The notes: a model not told the origin generated them from the sequence alone. 64,000 nucleotides of DNA from Chryseolinea sp. H1M3-3 (GCF_029360725.1 NZ_JARKMY010000010.1:124001-188000), one strand, 5' to 3'. Shown: positions 34,909 through 44,383, counted from the first letter of the stretch. Program-made: numbers and translations.

Positions 34909-35799
34909 TTAAAATTTTACCTCGGCGTACATTCCCAGTTTCAAAAAGCCATCGTTCTTCACGCCGATTTTAACGGCATAAACAAGATTCGCGCGTTCAT
35001 CGTGAGTCTGTATGGTCTTCGGCGTAAACTCTGCTTTATCGCTTATCCATTGTACAGTACCTGGGTATTCCTTGTATTTACCTTCCCTATCATCGATCAC
35101 TACGGTGACATTTTGGGAGAGCTTAATTTGCGAAAATTGATCCCCGGTTACGTAAGCTCTTAAAATGATATTCGACAAATCAGCGATCTTATACAATGGC
35201 TTACCGGCAACGGCAGTCTCATAAGTCTCGGCATATTTCGTTAGTACTGTTCCATTTACGGCATTTATTATTTTACACTTAGCTAATTGATCATCGAGCT
35301 GCTCCATTTGTACCTGCAGCGGTAAAGTTTCTTCCCTCAAGCTTGACGTCGTAATCCCCAATACAGATTCTTGGGCAGCGATTTTACGTTTTATGATGGA
35401 TACTTGCGCTGATGCGTCGTCCAATTGTTTCTGGGTGGCTGCGTCAGACCGAATCAAACTAGCGACCCTTCTTTGCTCTCGTTCCGCCTGCTGCAGTTCT
35501 TCTAAAAGCGCCGCGAGTTGAACCGATATATTCGGTTTTTTGCTTAGGACGGCCCGGACCTGTGCCTGCAATTGTTTACGCTTTAAATACAGTTGTGTGC
35601 TATCAATAAACCCGAGGAATGCGCCACGCTTCAGGGTTTGTCCTTCCTCAATATTGAAGGAATGAATCGTACCGGTAGCTTCCGCGGATACAATAGTTTC
35701 TATCGCTTCAAATGTCCCCGATGCGTCGTAAGCATTTTCATCTGACGAGCATGAGGCAAAAAGCAAGAATGATGTAAAGACGATGATTATAGTTTTCAT
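34909..35799 (-). CDS. HlyD-family periplasmic adaptor lipoprotein, YbhG-like
   Basis: This 296-residue adaptor has a lipoprotein signal (FLLFASCSSDEN, Cys at about 17). The biotinyl-lipoyl-like half (SAEATGTIHSFNIEEGQTLKRG) is followed by an alpha-hairpin coiled coil (about 65-160, rich in Gln and Lys) and a beta-barrel (LRAYVTGDQFSQIKLSQNVTV). It should link the ABC permeases to the TolC-like channel encoded upstream. It follows the tolC-like gene by 27 bases in the same operon. Confidence 0.93.
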   Translation of the reverse strand: MKTIIIVFTSFLLFASCSSDENAYDASGTFEAIETIVSAEATGTIHSFNIEEGQTLKRGAFLGFIDSTQLYLKRKQLQAQVRAVLSKKPNISVQLAALLEELQQAEREQRRVASLIRSDAATQKQLDDASAQVSIIKRKIAAQESVLGITTSSLREETLPLQVQMEQLDDQLAKCKIINAVNGTVLTKYAETYETAVAGKPLYKIADLSNIILRAYVTGDQFSQIKLSQNVTVVIDDREGKYKEYPGTVQWISDKAEFTPKTIQTHDERANLVYAVKIGVKNDGFLKLGMYAEVKF

Positions 35800-35826
35800 G
35801 ATCGGAATAAATTATTCTTTAACATT

Positions 35827-37089
35827 CTAAATACCAGTTGTTGTTTGCAGGCTGTATTGTGCCAGCAGGAGTTGTATTTCGTGAAGAATCTTGTTTTGCC
35901 GTGCCTGATCTTCCGCTGTTACTTCCCGGAGATAATCGTTGGAATCAATTACACCATCCGCCAGCTGAGCCGAAGCTGTATTTTTTATTTTTTCACGGAG
36001 AGAGATAATCTCATCATCCGCTGCCAATACATCCTGGATCTTTTTTACTTCGCTTTTTTGACTTCTGACGGCCAAGTTTGTATTATAAAGAAAGGTTGCC
36101 CTTTGTAATTCAATATTACTCCGGCTAATATCGAGCAGCGCTTTTTCTTTCTTATGGGTATAGAAAGAAGCGATTGTCCAGTGAAGACGGACGCCACCGA
36201 TATAATATGTTTCAGCTTCATTCTTCAACATGTTCAAACCAGGCCTGCCATACCCACCCTGAAAAAAAATTGAAAACTTTGGCTTGAGACGGGTTGACAA
36301 AAATTTATTCTGCACATCAATTGCCTGACGCTGATAGTCAAACAACAAAAGTTCAGGTCTGCTTATCACTTCATTTGACACAAGCTGTTTGGGTTTTTCT
36401 AAGATGGCTGAATCTTCAAGGTTTTTTCCAACCATCAAGCCAAGCATTTCCAGATACGCAGTACGGGCAGCGTTGAGCTCAATCAATTTTTGATTCACTT
36501 TTAAGCGCTCAGCTTGCAACACATCCCTGCTACTTTTCAAAGCGATACCATTTGCAATCGCAGCCTCCGTTCGTTGAATTCCTCTTTCAATATCATTCCT
36601 CAATAATTGGTTCTGCCGGATTTGAGCATCTAACAACAACGCGCCAAAGTATAACTGGTTAACCCGGTCATTCAATTTGTACAACTCGACCTCCAATTTT
36701 TGCTGGTCTATTTTTGCGCCTGCCTGATAGGACTGTTTTTGATTTTTAATAACTCCACCATCATATAAATTCATAGTTACTTCGCCATAGACTTTGTATT
36801 GATGTTTACTGAGGGGGTCGATGTTCATTTCAGGAGATTGGAACGGGATCTGCGTAACATCGGATTGATAACTTTCCTGGCCGTTGATAGTCAGTACCGG
36901 AAAAATTCCCTTTGCTGCATTGCTAATGGAATAGGCTTCACTCTTTGAAATGAGATCACGTTGGTTGATTTGGGGATAGTTTTCATTTGCCAGGGTGTAC
37001 GATTCCTCCAATGTGAGTTTCTCCAAAGCTTGCCCCTGGGTTTTATCAAACACCAATAAGAGGCATAAGAAGGTTAGCAATTTTTTCAT
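35827..37089 (-). CDS. TolC-family outer membrane efflux protein
   Basis: This 420-residue protein has a signal peptide ending near residue 19 (DKTQGQ). Two long helical repeats typical of outer-membrane efflux ducts follow: LEESYTLANENYPQI at the start, then the KSSRDVLQAERLKVNQKLIEL and VIDSNDYLREVTAEDQ hairpins. It is the first gene of the ABC exporter operon. A 31-base element shared with the TetR promoter lies 20 bases upstream, so it should be repressed by that TetR. Confidence 0.93.
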   Translation of the reverse strand: MKKLLTFLCLLLVFDKTQGQALEKLTLEESYTLANENYPQINQRDLISKSEAYSISNAAKGIFPVLTINGQESYQSDVTQIPFQSPEMNIDPLSKHQYKVYGEVTMNLYDGGVIKNQKQSYQAGAKIDQQKLEVELYKLNDRVNQLYFGALLLDAQIRQNQLLRNDIERGIQRTEAAIANGIALKSSRDVLQAERLKVNQKLIELNAARTAYLEMLGLMVGKNLEDSAILEKPKQLVSNEVISRPELLLFDYQRQAIDVQNKFLSTRLKPKFSIFFQGGYGRPGLNMLKNEAETYYIGGVRLHWTIASFYTHKKEKALLDISRSNIELQRATFLYNTNLAVRSQKSEVKKIQDVLAADDEIISLREKIKNTASAQLADGVIDSNDYLREVTAEDQARQNKILHEIQLLLAQYSLQTTTGI

Positions 37090-37108
37090 GGCATTGCTGT
37101 TTTGCTGG

Positions 37109-37139
37109 ATTAAACGAACGTTTTAATCATTTGTTTAAA
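37109..37139. promoter_or_regulatory. TetR operator candidate, copy A (exporter operon)
   Basis: This element is identical at 28 of 31 bases to 37810-37840, with the shared core TTTTAATCATTTGTTTAAA at 37121-37139. TTTAA/TTAAA ends give an imperfect dyad. It lies just upstream of the tolC-like start. Confidence 0.6.
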
Positions 37140-37155
37140 TTATGGTCAAAAAAAT

Positions 37156-37767
37156 TTATTTTGCTTTTAGCATCGCATTAATCCACTTTGGAATTAATGC
37201 TTTTCGTTCCATCATCCTTGCGGTAAAGGTTTTATCATTCATGATACCTGCCGAATGGAACACCGGTTTCATGATAAACGGAAAAACACTCATTGCCAGT
37301 ATGTTCATCAGAAAATGAACTGGGTTTATATCTTGTCTTTTCTCATGCAGCTGTTTTAAAAAAAGAGAGTCTGCAATCTTTGCTACCGGCAATTTATGCG
37401 CGAACCGATCTGGGTTATACCTGATTTCGCTGAGGATAAAAAGCGGCAATTCCGGATTTTCGATTAATAGATCGATGTAGTTATTTGAAAATAAAATTAC
37501 CTTCTGGTCTAAGGTCGTTTCTGCGTTATTTAAAACCGGCGCAACCGACCCGAAAAACTTTTCCAATTTTTCGAGCATAATCAGTTCAAATAATTTCTCC
37601 TTGCTGCGGAAGTAATAATTTAATAAAGCGAGATTAATACCTGCTTCTTCTGCAATGTCTCGGGTTCGGGTAGCCGCATATCCTTTTTGCATAAAAACGC
37701 GCTGGGCGGCATCCTTAATTTTCTCTTCTGTAGAAAGATCCGGTTCCGCTATTTTCTTCTTGGACAT
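37156..37767 (-). CDS. TetR/AcrR-family transcriptional regulator
   Basis: This 203-residue regulator starts at the ATG at 37767 (MSKKKIAEPDLSTEEKIKDA); the ORF extends to 37818 through an AT-rich stretch that contains the operator side. The helix-turn-helix is plain: AAQRVFMQKGYAATRTRDIAEEAG..LALLNYYFRSKEKLFELIM. The C-terminal ligand domain is unique to its substrate. It precedes the tolC-hlyD-ABC operon. Two near-identical 31-base sites, one before each promoter, suggest that it represses both itself and the exporter. Confidence 0.92.
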   Translation of the reverse strand: MSKKKIAEPDLSTEEKIKDAAQRVFMQKGYAATRTRDIAEEAGINLALLNYYFRSKEKLFELIMLEKLEKFFGSVAPVLNNAETTLDQKVILFSNNYIDLLIENPELPLFILSEIRYNPDRFAHKLPVAKIADSLFLKQLHEKRQDINPVHFLMNILAMSVFPFIMKPVFHSAGIMNDKTFTARMMERKALIPKWINAMLKAK

Positions 37768-37809
37768 CTCAAAAATTATAACCAACTCAAAGATAATTAT
37801 AATTTCTTC

Positions 37810-37840
37810 ATTAAACATACATTTTAATCATTTGTTTAAA
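37810..37840. promoter_or_regulatory. TetR operator candidate, copy B (tetR / antiporter divergent region)
   Basis: This is the second copy of the 31-base element, 42 bases upstream of the TetR ATG. The core TTTTAATCATTTGTTTAAA is at 37822-37840. It lies between divergent genes, so it could also affect the antiporter promoter. Confidence 0.6.
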
Positions 37841-37903
37841 AACGTTCCCTACGTTAAAATTTGAATCTTTGCAGAATAGATGTATTATGAGATACTAATT
37901 ATC

Positions 37904-40150
37904 ATGGCCCATTTACCCAACATCATCACCGACCTTGGACTTATTCTTGCTGTTGCAGGGCTTACTACACTCATATTTAAGAAAATAAACCAGCCTGTCG
38001 TTCTTGGATATATCCTTGCCGGATTTTTAGTTGGACCACACACGCCAATTTTTCCTACTGTAACAGATGAAGAAGGTGTAAAGACGCTATCTGAAATTGG
38101 TGTTATCTTCCTTTTGTTTAGCCTAGGTCTAGAATTCAGTTTCAAAAAACTTGTTAAGGTTGGAGGTTCGGCCTCCATTACTGCGTTAGTGGAGATCGTT
38201 TTAATGATCGTAATTGGCTACCTGGTAGGAATGGCCTTAGGCTGGTCGTTTATGGATTGCATTTTTTTGGGCGCGATACTTTCAATGTCGTCGACCACGA
38301 TTATTTATAGAGCCTTCGAGGAAGTTGGAGCAAAAACAAAAAAGTTCGCAAGTCTTGTCTTTGGAATCCTGATTGTCGAGGACCTCGTTGCAATTTTATT
38401 GCTGGTTGTCCTCTCTACAATTGCCGTGAGCCAACAATTTGCGGGGGGAGAGTTGATGCTCCAGATGCTGAAACTTGCCTTTTTCCTGATCCTGTGGTTT
38501 CTGGGCGGAATATTTTTCGTGCCGACTTTTTTAAAACGGACAATTAAGTTGCTAAATGATGAAACACTGTTAATCATTTCAATAGCATTGTGCCTGCTCA
38601 TGGTGATGCTTGCCGTTGAAGTGGGATTTTCGGCCGCCCTCGGCGCTTTTATCATGGGATCAATTCTCGCGGAGACAACACAGGCCGAACGCATTGAACA
38701 TATTATTAAATCGGTAAAAGATCTTTTTGCCGCCGTCTTTTTTGTTTCCGTGGGAACAATGATCGATCCGCGAATTATCGTTGAATATGCCGGACCTATT
38801 GTTATCATCACGCTTGTAACGATTGTTGGCAAATTTGCCACGTCGGCTATAGGCGCATTGCTATCGGGACAATCGTTGAAACATTCTGTTCAGGCGGGTA
38901 TGAGCCTGGCACAAATCGGCGAGTTTTCGTTTATCATTGCTTCTTTAGGGGTTTCTCTTAATGTAACAAGTGAGTTTCTATATCCAATTGCTGTAGCTGC
39001 TTCAGCCATTACTACGTTTACCACACCTTATCTGATCAAACTTTCCGGACCGGTTTATAAACGTATAGAATCCATACTCCCTGAAAAGTGGGTATCAACC
39101 CTGAATCGGTACAGTTCCGGGACACAGCAATTATCGGGGATCAGCGATTGGCAAACCCTTCTTCGATCTTATATTCTTAATTTCATTATTCACTCCGTAA
39201 TTCTTGTCGCCATTATTCTTTTATCAAACAACTACTTATATCCTTTTATAGTAAGCAATGTTGGAAAAGATATCAATGCCGCCACCGTTATTACCGTCAT
39301 TGTTATCCTAATGTTGATGGCACCTTTTATTTGGGCGCTTGCAATCCGCCGTATCCAACGGGAAGCCTATTCACATTTGTGGTTAAATAGAAAAATAAAT
39401 CGCGGTCCGTTAATAGCGCTGGAGTTGGTACGCGTGGTAGTTGCGATATTTCACGTTGGTGTCTTGCTCAGTATTTTCTTTTCTACGGCTGTAAGTATTT
39501 TAGTAACACTTATGGTAATGATATTCACCATCATCCTCTTTAGAAAAAAACTTCAGGCGTTTTATGACCGGCTGGAGCAACGCTTCTTATATAATTTGAA
39601 TGAAAGGGATTATCAAAAGACAGCAAGAGCGACAATCGTTCCATGGGATGCCCACTTGGTAGAGTTCCAGGTAGCACCTGAATCAAATCTTATTGGCAAG
39701 GAACTTCAGGAAATTGCTTTACGCGAAAGGTTTGGGATCAACGTCGCCTTAATAGAAAGAGGAAAAAAAATTATTGTTACCCCGGGAAGGACCGAGAAGC
39801 TTTTCCCTGGCGACATGATGTCTGTTATCGGAACCGATGAGCAACTGGGCAAGTTAAAATCGTTGTTAGAACAGTCTGCCATAGCACCTGCCGAACCCCA
39901 AGAAGTGAGTATTAAACTAAAAAACTTTACGGTGTTAGAGAATTCGGCCATTTGTAACAAGACCATTAGGGAGTCCGCCATCCGGGAAACTGCGCAAGCC
40001 TTGATTGTTGGAATTGAGCGAAACAGCGAACGCATATTAAATCCGGAGTCAACCTTTAAATTTGAGAGCGGGGATATTGTATGGATCGTAGGAAACGAAG
40101 ATGAAATTGATGCTTTTCTTAATAACATTACATTAAATCCGCCCCACTGA
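37904..40150 (+). CDS. CPA2-family cation:proton antiporter with two TrkA-C domains
   Basis: This 748-residue protein starts at the ATG at 37904. The N-terminal ~400 residues form the Na+/H+ exchanger fold with about 12 spans (VVLGYILAGFLVGPHTPIFP, FLLFSLGLEFSFKKL, SAALGAFIMGSILAET). A further membrane segment follows near 430-560. Two RCK C-terminal domains (TrkA-C) end the protein (about 585-670 and 675-748). It should exchange K+ or Na+ for protons and be gated by ligand binding to the RCK parts. It is a single gene, divergent from tetR. Confidence 0.92.
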   Translation: MAHLPNIITDLGLILAVAGLTTLIFKKINQPVVLGYILAGFLVGPHTPIFPTVTDEEGVKTLSEIGVIFLLFSLGLEFSFKKLVKVGGSASITALVEIVLMIVIGYLVGMALGWSFMDCIFLGAILSMSSTTIIYRAFEEVGAKTKKFASLVFGILIVEDLVAILLLVVLSTIAVSQQFAGGELMLQMLKLAFFLILWFLGGIFFVPTFLKRTIKLLNDETLLIISIALCLLMVMLAVEVGFSAALGAFIMGSILAETTQAERIEHIIKSVKDLFAAVFFVSVGTMIDPRIIVEYAGPIVIITLVTIVGKFATSAIGALLSGQSLKHSVQAGMSLAQIGEFSFIIASLGVSLNVTSEFLYPIAVAASAITTFTTPYLIKLSGPVYKRIESILPEKWVSTLNRYSSGTQQLSGISDWQTLLRSYILNFIIHSVILVAIILLSNNYLYPFIVSNVGKDINAATVITVIVILMLMAPFIWALAIRRIQREAYSHLWLNRKINRGPLIALELVRVVVAIFHVGVLLSIFFSTAVSILVTLMVMIFTIILFRKKLQAFYDRLEQRFLYNLNERDYQKTARATIVPWDAHLVEFQVAPESNLIGKELQEIALRERFGINVALIERGKKIIVTPGRTEKLFPGDMMSVIGTDEQLGKLKSLLEQSAIAPAEPQEVSIKLKNFTVLENSAICNKTIRESAIRETAQALIVGIERNSERILNPESTFKFESGDIVWIVGNEDEIDAFLNNITLNPPH

Positions 40151-40218
40151 AGCCAAGTGGCATCGGCAACTGAATAATCTGAAATTATCATTACCTTTGA
40201 TGGCTCAAAATTATTAGT

Positions 40219-41010
40219 GTGAACCACAGGCTGTTTTTCCTGCTCGTTATCGTTCCATTTTCATGCTTTTCACAACAGAGAAATACACATCATCTTTCCT
40301 GGACGCGGCTAACATTCTCTGATACACTTTCGCAAAAGCTGGAATGGGAATTAGGAATACAGCACAGGACCCAGAATAATTATTCCGGTGATCCTAACAT
40401 TTTCCATTCCTTTCAATTTGAAGGATACACCTTATCTTTTGAATATGCGCTGACTGACAAATTGAGCATCTCAGCAATGCCTTTGGGGTATTACACCAGT
40501 CATGTCTTAAATATTGTTCCTTCAGACGTTGAACGGCCGACAACAACGGAATGGAGATCGAACGTGCAGCTTATACATGAAAAATCCTTTCGGCATTTTA
40601 TTCTTACTAATCGGATTGCGATGGATTATCGACAACGTGAATTTCCCTTCAATGATCATTTTCAAGGGAATTGGAGGTTTCGATACATGCTTAGATTCGA
40701 AAAGGATGTAGTTGGGATCTTCTCATCCGTGAAGCCCGTTACTTTCACATTGTTTGATGAAGTGTTTCTGCAATTTGGTCATGCCGTGAAAAACAATCAC
40801 ACGATTTTTGACCAACATCGATTATATCTCGGCGCGACTTATGAAATTGTACGAAACACCTCTCTGACGATGGGATATGCTTATGGATTTCAAATACGCT
40901 CATCGGGAGATCAGTATGATGATATCAACTCCTATTATCTTGCACTAGCCTTTGAGAATTTTATCAGCAAGTTTTCTAAACCGAGGTCAAGAATTAAACG
41001 AAACGCCTGA
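40219..41010 (+). CDS. DUF2490 outer-membrane beta-barrel-like protein
   Basis: This 263-residue protein is read from a GTG at 40219, the best start because it opens a signal peptide (NHRLFFLLVIVPFSCFSQQ). The mature part alternates polar and aromatic residues as a beta-barrel does: KLEWELGIQHRTQNN, RHFILTNRIAMDYRQRE, WRFRYMLRFEKD and YLALAFENF. This is DUF2490, of unknown function. It is followed 50 bases later by pgeF. Confidence 0.8.
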   Translation: MNHRLFFLLVIVPFSCFSQQRNTHHLSWTRLTFSDTLSQKLEWELGIQHRTQNNYSGDPNIFHSFQFEGYTLSFEYALTDKLSISAMPLGYYTSHVLNIVPSDVERPTTTEWRSNVQLIHEKSFRHFILTNRIAMDYRQREFPFNDHFQGNWRFRYMLRFEKDVVGIFSSVKPVTFTLFDEVFLQFGHAVKNNHTIFDQHRLYLGATYEIVRNTSLTMGYAYGFQIRSSGDQYDDINSYYLALAFENFISKFSKPRSRIKRNA

Positions 41011-41060
41011 CCGGTCGATCAATAGAATCATTACATTGGAACGTGGAGAAATTGTGACTT

Positions 41061-41837
41061 ATGAAGAAATTACCTATCAACGGACTACATCTTTGGCAAT
41101 TTGAAAATTTCACAAAGGAAGAATCGATTCGTCATTTCGTAACGGACAGGAGCTCTCATTCGGAGGAAAGGGAATTTACATTAAGTCTTTCGAGCTCTCC
41201 TGATAAGTCCTTCATCCATGAAAATAGGAGTCGCCTTGCGTCTGCATTGGGCATTGAAAACGGCAACTTATTTTTTCCGTCACAGGTCCATAAAACCAAA
41301 ATCGTTCATGTAACGCAAAGCACTGCAAAAGAATCGCTGGTGGAGACAGATGCCTTGATTACAAATGAAGCAGGCATTTGTATTGCAGTAATGTCGGCTG
41401 ATTGCGTTCCAATCCTTGTGTACGACAAAAAGAATAACGCCGTCGGTGCTATACATTCAGGCTGGCGCGGTACGGTAGCAAAAATTTTAGAAAAGACATT
41501 GCACGAGATGCAGCGTCTATTTGGAACGAAAGGAGAACATGTTTATGCTGGCATCGGTCCTTCGGTTTCTCAAGAATCGTACGAAGTAGGCGAAGAAGTT
41601 GTTCAGGAGGTTCGGCAAGCTTTCGGACACGAAAATGAATTGCTCATTCCCACTGGCTCCAATAAAGCAAAGTTGGATCTGTGGAAAGCGAACAAACTTC
41701 AATTGATGGAATTTGGGGTTTCTGCTTCACGGATTGAAGTTTCAGATCTTTGTACGGTGAGAAATAATAATCATTTCTTCTCTGCACGAAAAGGAGACAC
41801 GGGACGATTCGCCGCCGGAATAATGGTGAAGAATTGA
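41061..41837 (+). CDS. pgeF: PgeF/YfiH-type purine nucleoside phosphorylase (laccase-domain protein)
   Basis: This 258-residue cytoplasmic enzyme carries the YfiH/LACC1 metal-site blocks: FPSQVHKTKIVHV, SADCVPILVYD and GAIHSGWRGTVAKIL. Relatives act as purine nucleoside phosphorylase/deaminase, and bacterial PgeF (YfiH) also edits muropeptide errors during peptidoglycan synthesis. Catalytic His and Cys residues lie in these three blocks. The earlier label multicopper polyphenol oxidase is less accurate. Confidence 0.9.
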   Translation: MKKLPINGLHLWQFENFTKEESIRHFVTDRSSHSEEREFTLSLSSSPDKSFIHENRSRLASALGIENGNLFFPSQVHKTKIVHVTQSTAKESLVETDALITNEAGICIAVMSADCVPILVYDKKNNAVGAIHSGWRGTVAKILEKTLHEMQRLFGTKGEHVYAGIGPSVSQESYEVGEEVVQEVRQAFGHENELLIPTGSNKAKLDLWKANKLQLMEFGVSASRIEVSDLCTVRNNNHFFSARKGDTGRFAAGIMVKN

Positions 41838-41887
41838 CAGACCTGTTCCCGTGATTCCGCCACGCAAAAGTTAAAGATCTAAGTTTT

Positions 41888-42760
41888 ATGGTCGCCTTCA
41901 TCCTTATCATTGCTTTTATAATTTCCTTCTCCATATTTTATTCGCGGCAACGCAAACACAAAAAAGGTTCAGGAGTATTTCCGGGGTCGTGGAAAAAAAT
42001 ACTTGATCAAAAGGTGGTTTTCTATCACAACCTTTCACCAGAAGAAAAAAATCGTTTTGAACAGGATGTTGGACGCTTCTTCAACAACGTTCGCATCACC
42101 GGTATCAATACTGATATCGACATAACAGACAAACTACTTGTTGCCAGCAGTGCCATCATTCCTGTCTTTGGCTTTCCGGAATGGGATTATACTTTTTTAG
42201 ATGAAGTGCTTTTATACCCTGATTCATTCGATAGCAAATACACGATTAATAGTAAAGAAGAAACGATTACTGGTATGGTAGGCAGTGGAACAATGGAAGG
42301 TAAAATGATTTTATCCAAACCTTCTCTTCACCGCGGTTTTGATAATTCAACCGACAAACAAAATGTAGGTATCCACGAGTTCATCCACTTACTCGACAAA
42401 GAAGATGGAAATATTGATGGTGTTCCATCATTCCTTAATGGAAAAATATATGCCCTCCCCTGGCTAAATCTGATTCAGGAAAAAACGGCGGAAATTATTA
42501 AAGGCAAAAGTGATATCAATGAATATGGTGCAACCCACCAAAGAGAATTTCTTCCTGTAATAGGCGAATATTTTTTCGAACGTCCTCAATTACTTCAAAA
42601 GAATCATCCTGAATTATACGAATTGCTATCAAAGGCATTCAAACAAGATACAGCCAGTACGTTGAAAATCACCAATAGGCGGAAGTCTGACATCGAACGT
42701 AACGATCCCTGCCCATGTGGCAGTGGAAAGAAGTTTAAGAAATGCTGTATTAACAATTAA
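41888..42760 (+). CDS. MtfA-like zinc peptidase with N-terminal anchor and SEC-C tail
   Basis: This 290-residue protein has a hydrophobic N-terminal span (VAFILIIAFIISFSIFY), then the MtfA/DUF980 peptidase domain: FPEWDYTFLDEVLLYP, MILSKPSLHRGF and the zinc motif H-E-F-I-H in VGIHEFIHLLDKEDG. The end ERNDPCPCGSGKKFKKCC is a SEC-C zinc-binding motif. MtfA in E. coli is a peptidase that sequesters the Mlc repressor. Fusion to SEC-C is not the usual E. coli form, so the target or partner may differ. Confidence 0.88.
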   Translation: MVAFILIIAFIISFSIFYSRQRKHKKGSGVFPGSWKKILDQKVVFYHNLSPEEKNRFEQDVGRFFNNVRITGINTDIDITDKLLVASSAIIPVFGFPEWDYTFLDEVLLYPDSFDSKYTINSKEETITGMVGSGTMEGKMILSKPSLHRGFDNSTDKQNVGIHEFIHLLDKEDGNIDGVPSFLNGKIYALPWLNLIQEKTAEIIKGKSDINEYGATHQREFLPVIGEYFFERPQLLQKNHPELYELLSKAFKQDTASTLKITNRRKSDIERNDPCPCGSGKKFKKCCINN

Positions 42761-42821
42761 AAAAGCAATATGTAATTAAGATAGAAACGAGACGATGTGG
42801 TCAAATCGTAAGCAGATCATG

Positions 42822-42840
42822 TTGGACCTAATGGGTCCAA
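42822..42840. terminator. Possible hairpin between convergent genes
   Basis: TTGGACC pairs with GGTCCAA around a 5-base loop between the MtfA-like and EamA genes. There is no T run, so the role is uncertain. Confidence 0.35.
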
Positions 42841-42843
42841 TGA

Positions 42844-43710
42844 TTAGCGCTTATGCTGACCAAGGTATAATGCCAGCAGAACTACCGTAGCCCCAATGGC
42901 CGTATGCACGGTGAAAGGCTCGTCTAACAAGAATGTAGAAAAGGCCAGTCCAAAAATCGGGCAAAGGAAAAGCCACAAAGAAGCTCGAACGGCATCTTCC
43001 CGCAGCAAGCGAAGCCACAGTTGCACAGCAAAAATTGAAACCGGAACAACGAGCCACAACAACGAGAACCAAAAATTTGTGTCATAATTATTACCGCCTT
43101 GATGTGAAAAGGCGGCAAATGGCAACAGCACGATTCCGCCGATGAGAACCTGCCATCCATTGATGGCAATACGAGATAGGCTCCATATGACGGAGGAATA
43201 AAAAACCGATCCAATAGAATAAACAACCATGGATAACCCGATTAAAATTAAACCATGAACCGATACATGTGCGGAGTGTAATAAAGGATACGTGGCGATT
43301 GCTACGCCGGCAATGCCCAGAAAAATACTGATCCATTCCTGCACCATTACTTTACGCTTCATCCAAACCGAAGTAAGCACGCTGATCAATAATGGATTCA
43401 ATGCAATAGCCAGTGAAGTAATCCCTGCAGCCACGGATTCCAAAGCAAGGATGAATAAACCAAGGTAAAGGGCCGTATTAAATGTACCAAACACGGATAC
43501 ATTGAACCACTCTTTACCAACAGGAAACCGGTGCCTTTTTATGCCATGTACATATCCTAGCAACAACAGGCCAGCAACTAGAAATCGGATACAAAAGAAC
43601 GTCAGCGCCTCAACAGATTGTAAACCAAATTTTCCGGCTATGGAAGCCGATGACCAAAGGATTGCAAATGTTAGCCCGGTGAGGAAGTAAATGACAGAAG
43701 TACGCTTCAA
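42844..43710 (-). CDS. EamA/DMT-superfamily transporter
   Basis: This transporter has ten predicted spans in two EamA repeats, for example LTGLTFAILWSSASIAGKFGLQ at the start and FGLAFSTFLLDEPFTVHTAIGATVVLLALYL at the end. The start is uncertain. A TTG at 43710 gives 289 residues beginning LKRTSVIYF, directly before span 1. ATGs at 43806 or 43824 give basic, non-membrane extensions, and the latter would leave only 9 bases to the divergent OmpH start, so TTG is preferred. The substrate is probably a metabolite or amino acid. Confidence 0.8.
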   Translation of the reverse strand: MKRTSVIYFLTGLTFAILWSSASIAGKFGLQSVEALTFFCIRFLVAGLLLLGYVHGIKRHRFPVGKEWFNVSVFGTFNTALYLGLFILALESVAAGITSLAIALNPLLISVLTSVWMKRKVMVQEWISIFLGIAGVAIATYPLLHSAHVSVHGLILIGLSMVVYSIGSVFYSSVIWSLSRIAINGWQVLIGGIVLLPFAAFSHQGGNNYDTNFWFSLLWLVVPVSIFAVQLWLRLLREDAVRASLWLFLCPIFGLAFSTFLLDEPFTVHTAIGATVVLLALYLGQHKR

Positions 43711-43833
43711 AAAAAGTATTCTTAGAAGGGCGCAATATAATCGATCCTGAAATGCGGCCCCTGTTTTTCTTTTAATAGAACAAAACTTTCCTGGGAGCCT
43801 CGACATCAAACGTTGGAAGCACAATAATTCAAC

Positions 43834-44376
43834 ATGAAAATTCTTGTTACGCTCGCCCTTATTATCCAGTTTGAGTTTTTACAAGCTCAGCAGCATCAAA
43901 CCTCAAAAATGGGTTACGCCGATATCGACTATATCTACAAAAAACTTCCGGAATCTAAACAGATTGACGCCGAATTAAAATCATTGCAGATACAGCTGGA
44001 AAACCAATTGAAAATTAAATACAAGGAGTTTGAAAACCGATACCAGTACCATATCGGTCGTGAAAAAACAATGACACCCGCAGAACTGCAAAATGCTCAA
44101 AAGGAACTGCAGGAGTTAAAGGTCAACCTCCAAAAGACCGAACAAGATTCTCAAACCAAATTTCAAGAAAGACATAAGCAACTAATAGAACCGGTGACAC
44201 AGAAGATTCACAAAGCGATTGGTGATGTAGCCAGAGAAAACAATTACGCTTTTATTTTCAATGCAGGGGCTGACAAACAAGATCTGTTGTTGCATGCAGA
44301 TGAAGCCGCGGACGTGTCAGATTTAATTTTAAAAAAAATGACGATGGATACGGTTTCCTTGACTAATAAAAATTAG
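43834..44376 (+). CDS. OmpH/Skp-family periplasmic chaperone
   Basis: This 180-residue protein has a signal peptide ending near residue 18 (EFLQAQ). The coiled-coil tentacles at about 45-115 are rich in Lys, Glu and Gln (LKSLQIQLENQLKIKYKEFE, then ELQNAQKELQELKVNLQKTE), and a C-terminal beta segment reads NNYAFIFNAG. GYADIDYIYKKLPESK is the usual OmpH start. It should hold outer-membrane protein precursors in the periplasm. It is not next to bamA, so it may be an extra copy. Confidence 0.88.
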   Translation: MKILVTLALIIQFEFLQAQQHQTSKMGYADIDYIYKKLPESKQIDAELKSLQIQLENQLKIKYKEFENRYQYHIGREKTMTPAELQNAQKELQELKVNLQKTEQDSQTKFQERHKQLIEPVTQKIHKAIGDVARENNYAFIFNAGADKQDLLLHADEAADVSDLILKKMTMDTVSLTNKN

Positions 44377-44383
44377 TCGAAAA

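Noticed and set aside
38305-38841. 178-residue minus-strand ORF inside the antiporter gene
   Set aside because: Its Ser/Thr/Arg-rich composition is typical of the reverse of membrane-span codons; no domain was recognised.
43711-43824. Extended N-terminus of the EamA transporter
   Set aside because: It would leave 9 bases to the divergent OmpH start and adds a basic non-membrane stretch; the TTG at 43710 directly precedes span 1.
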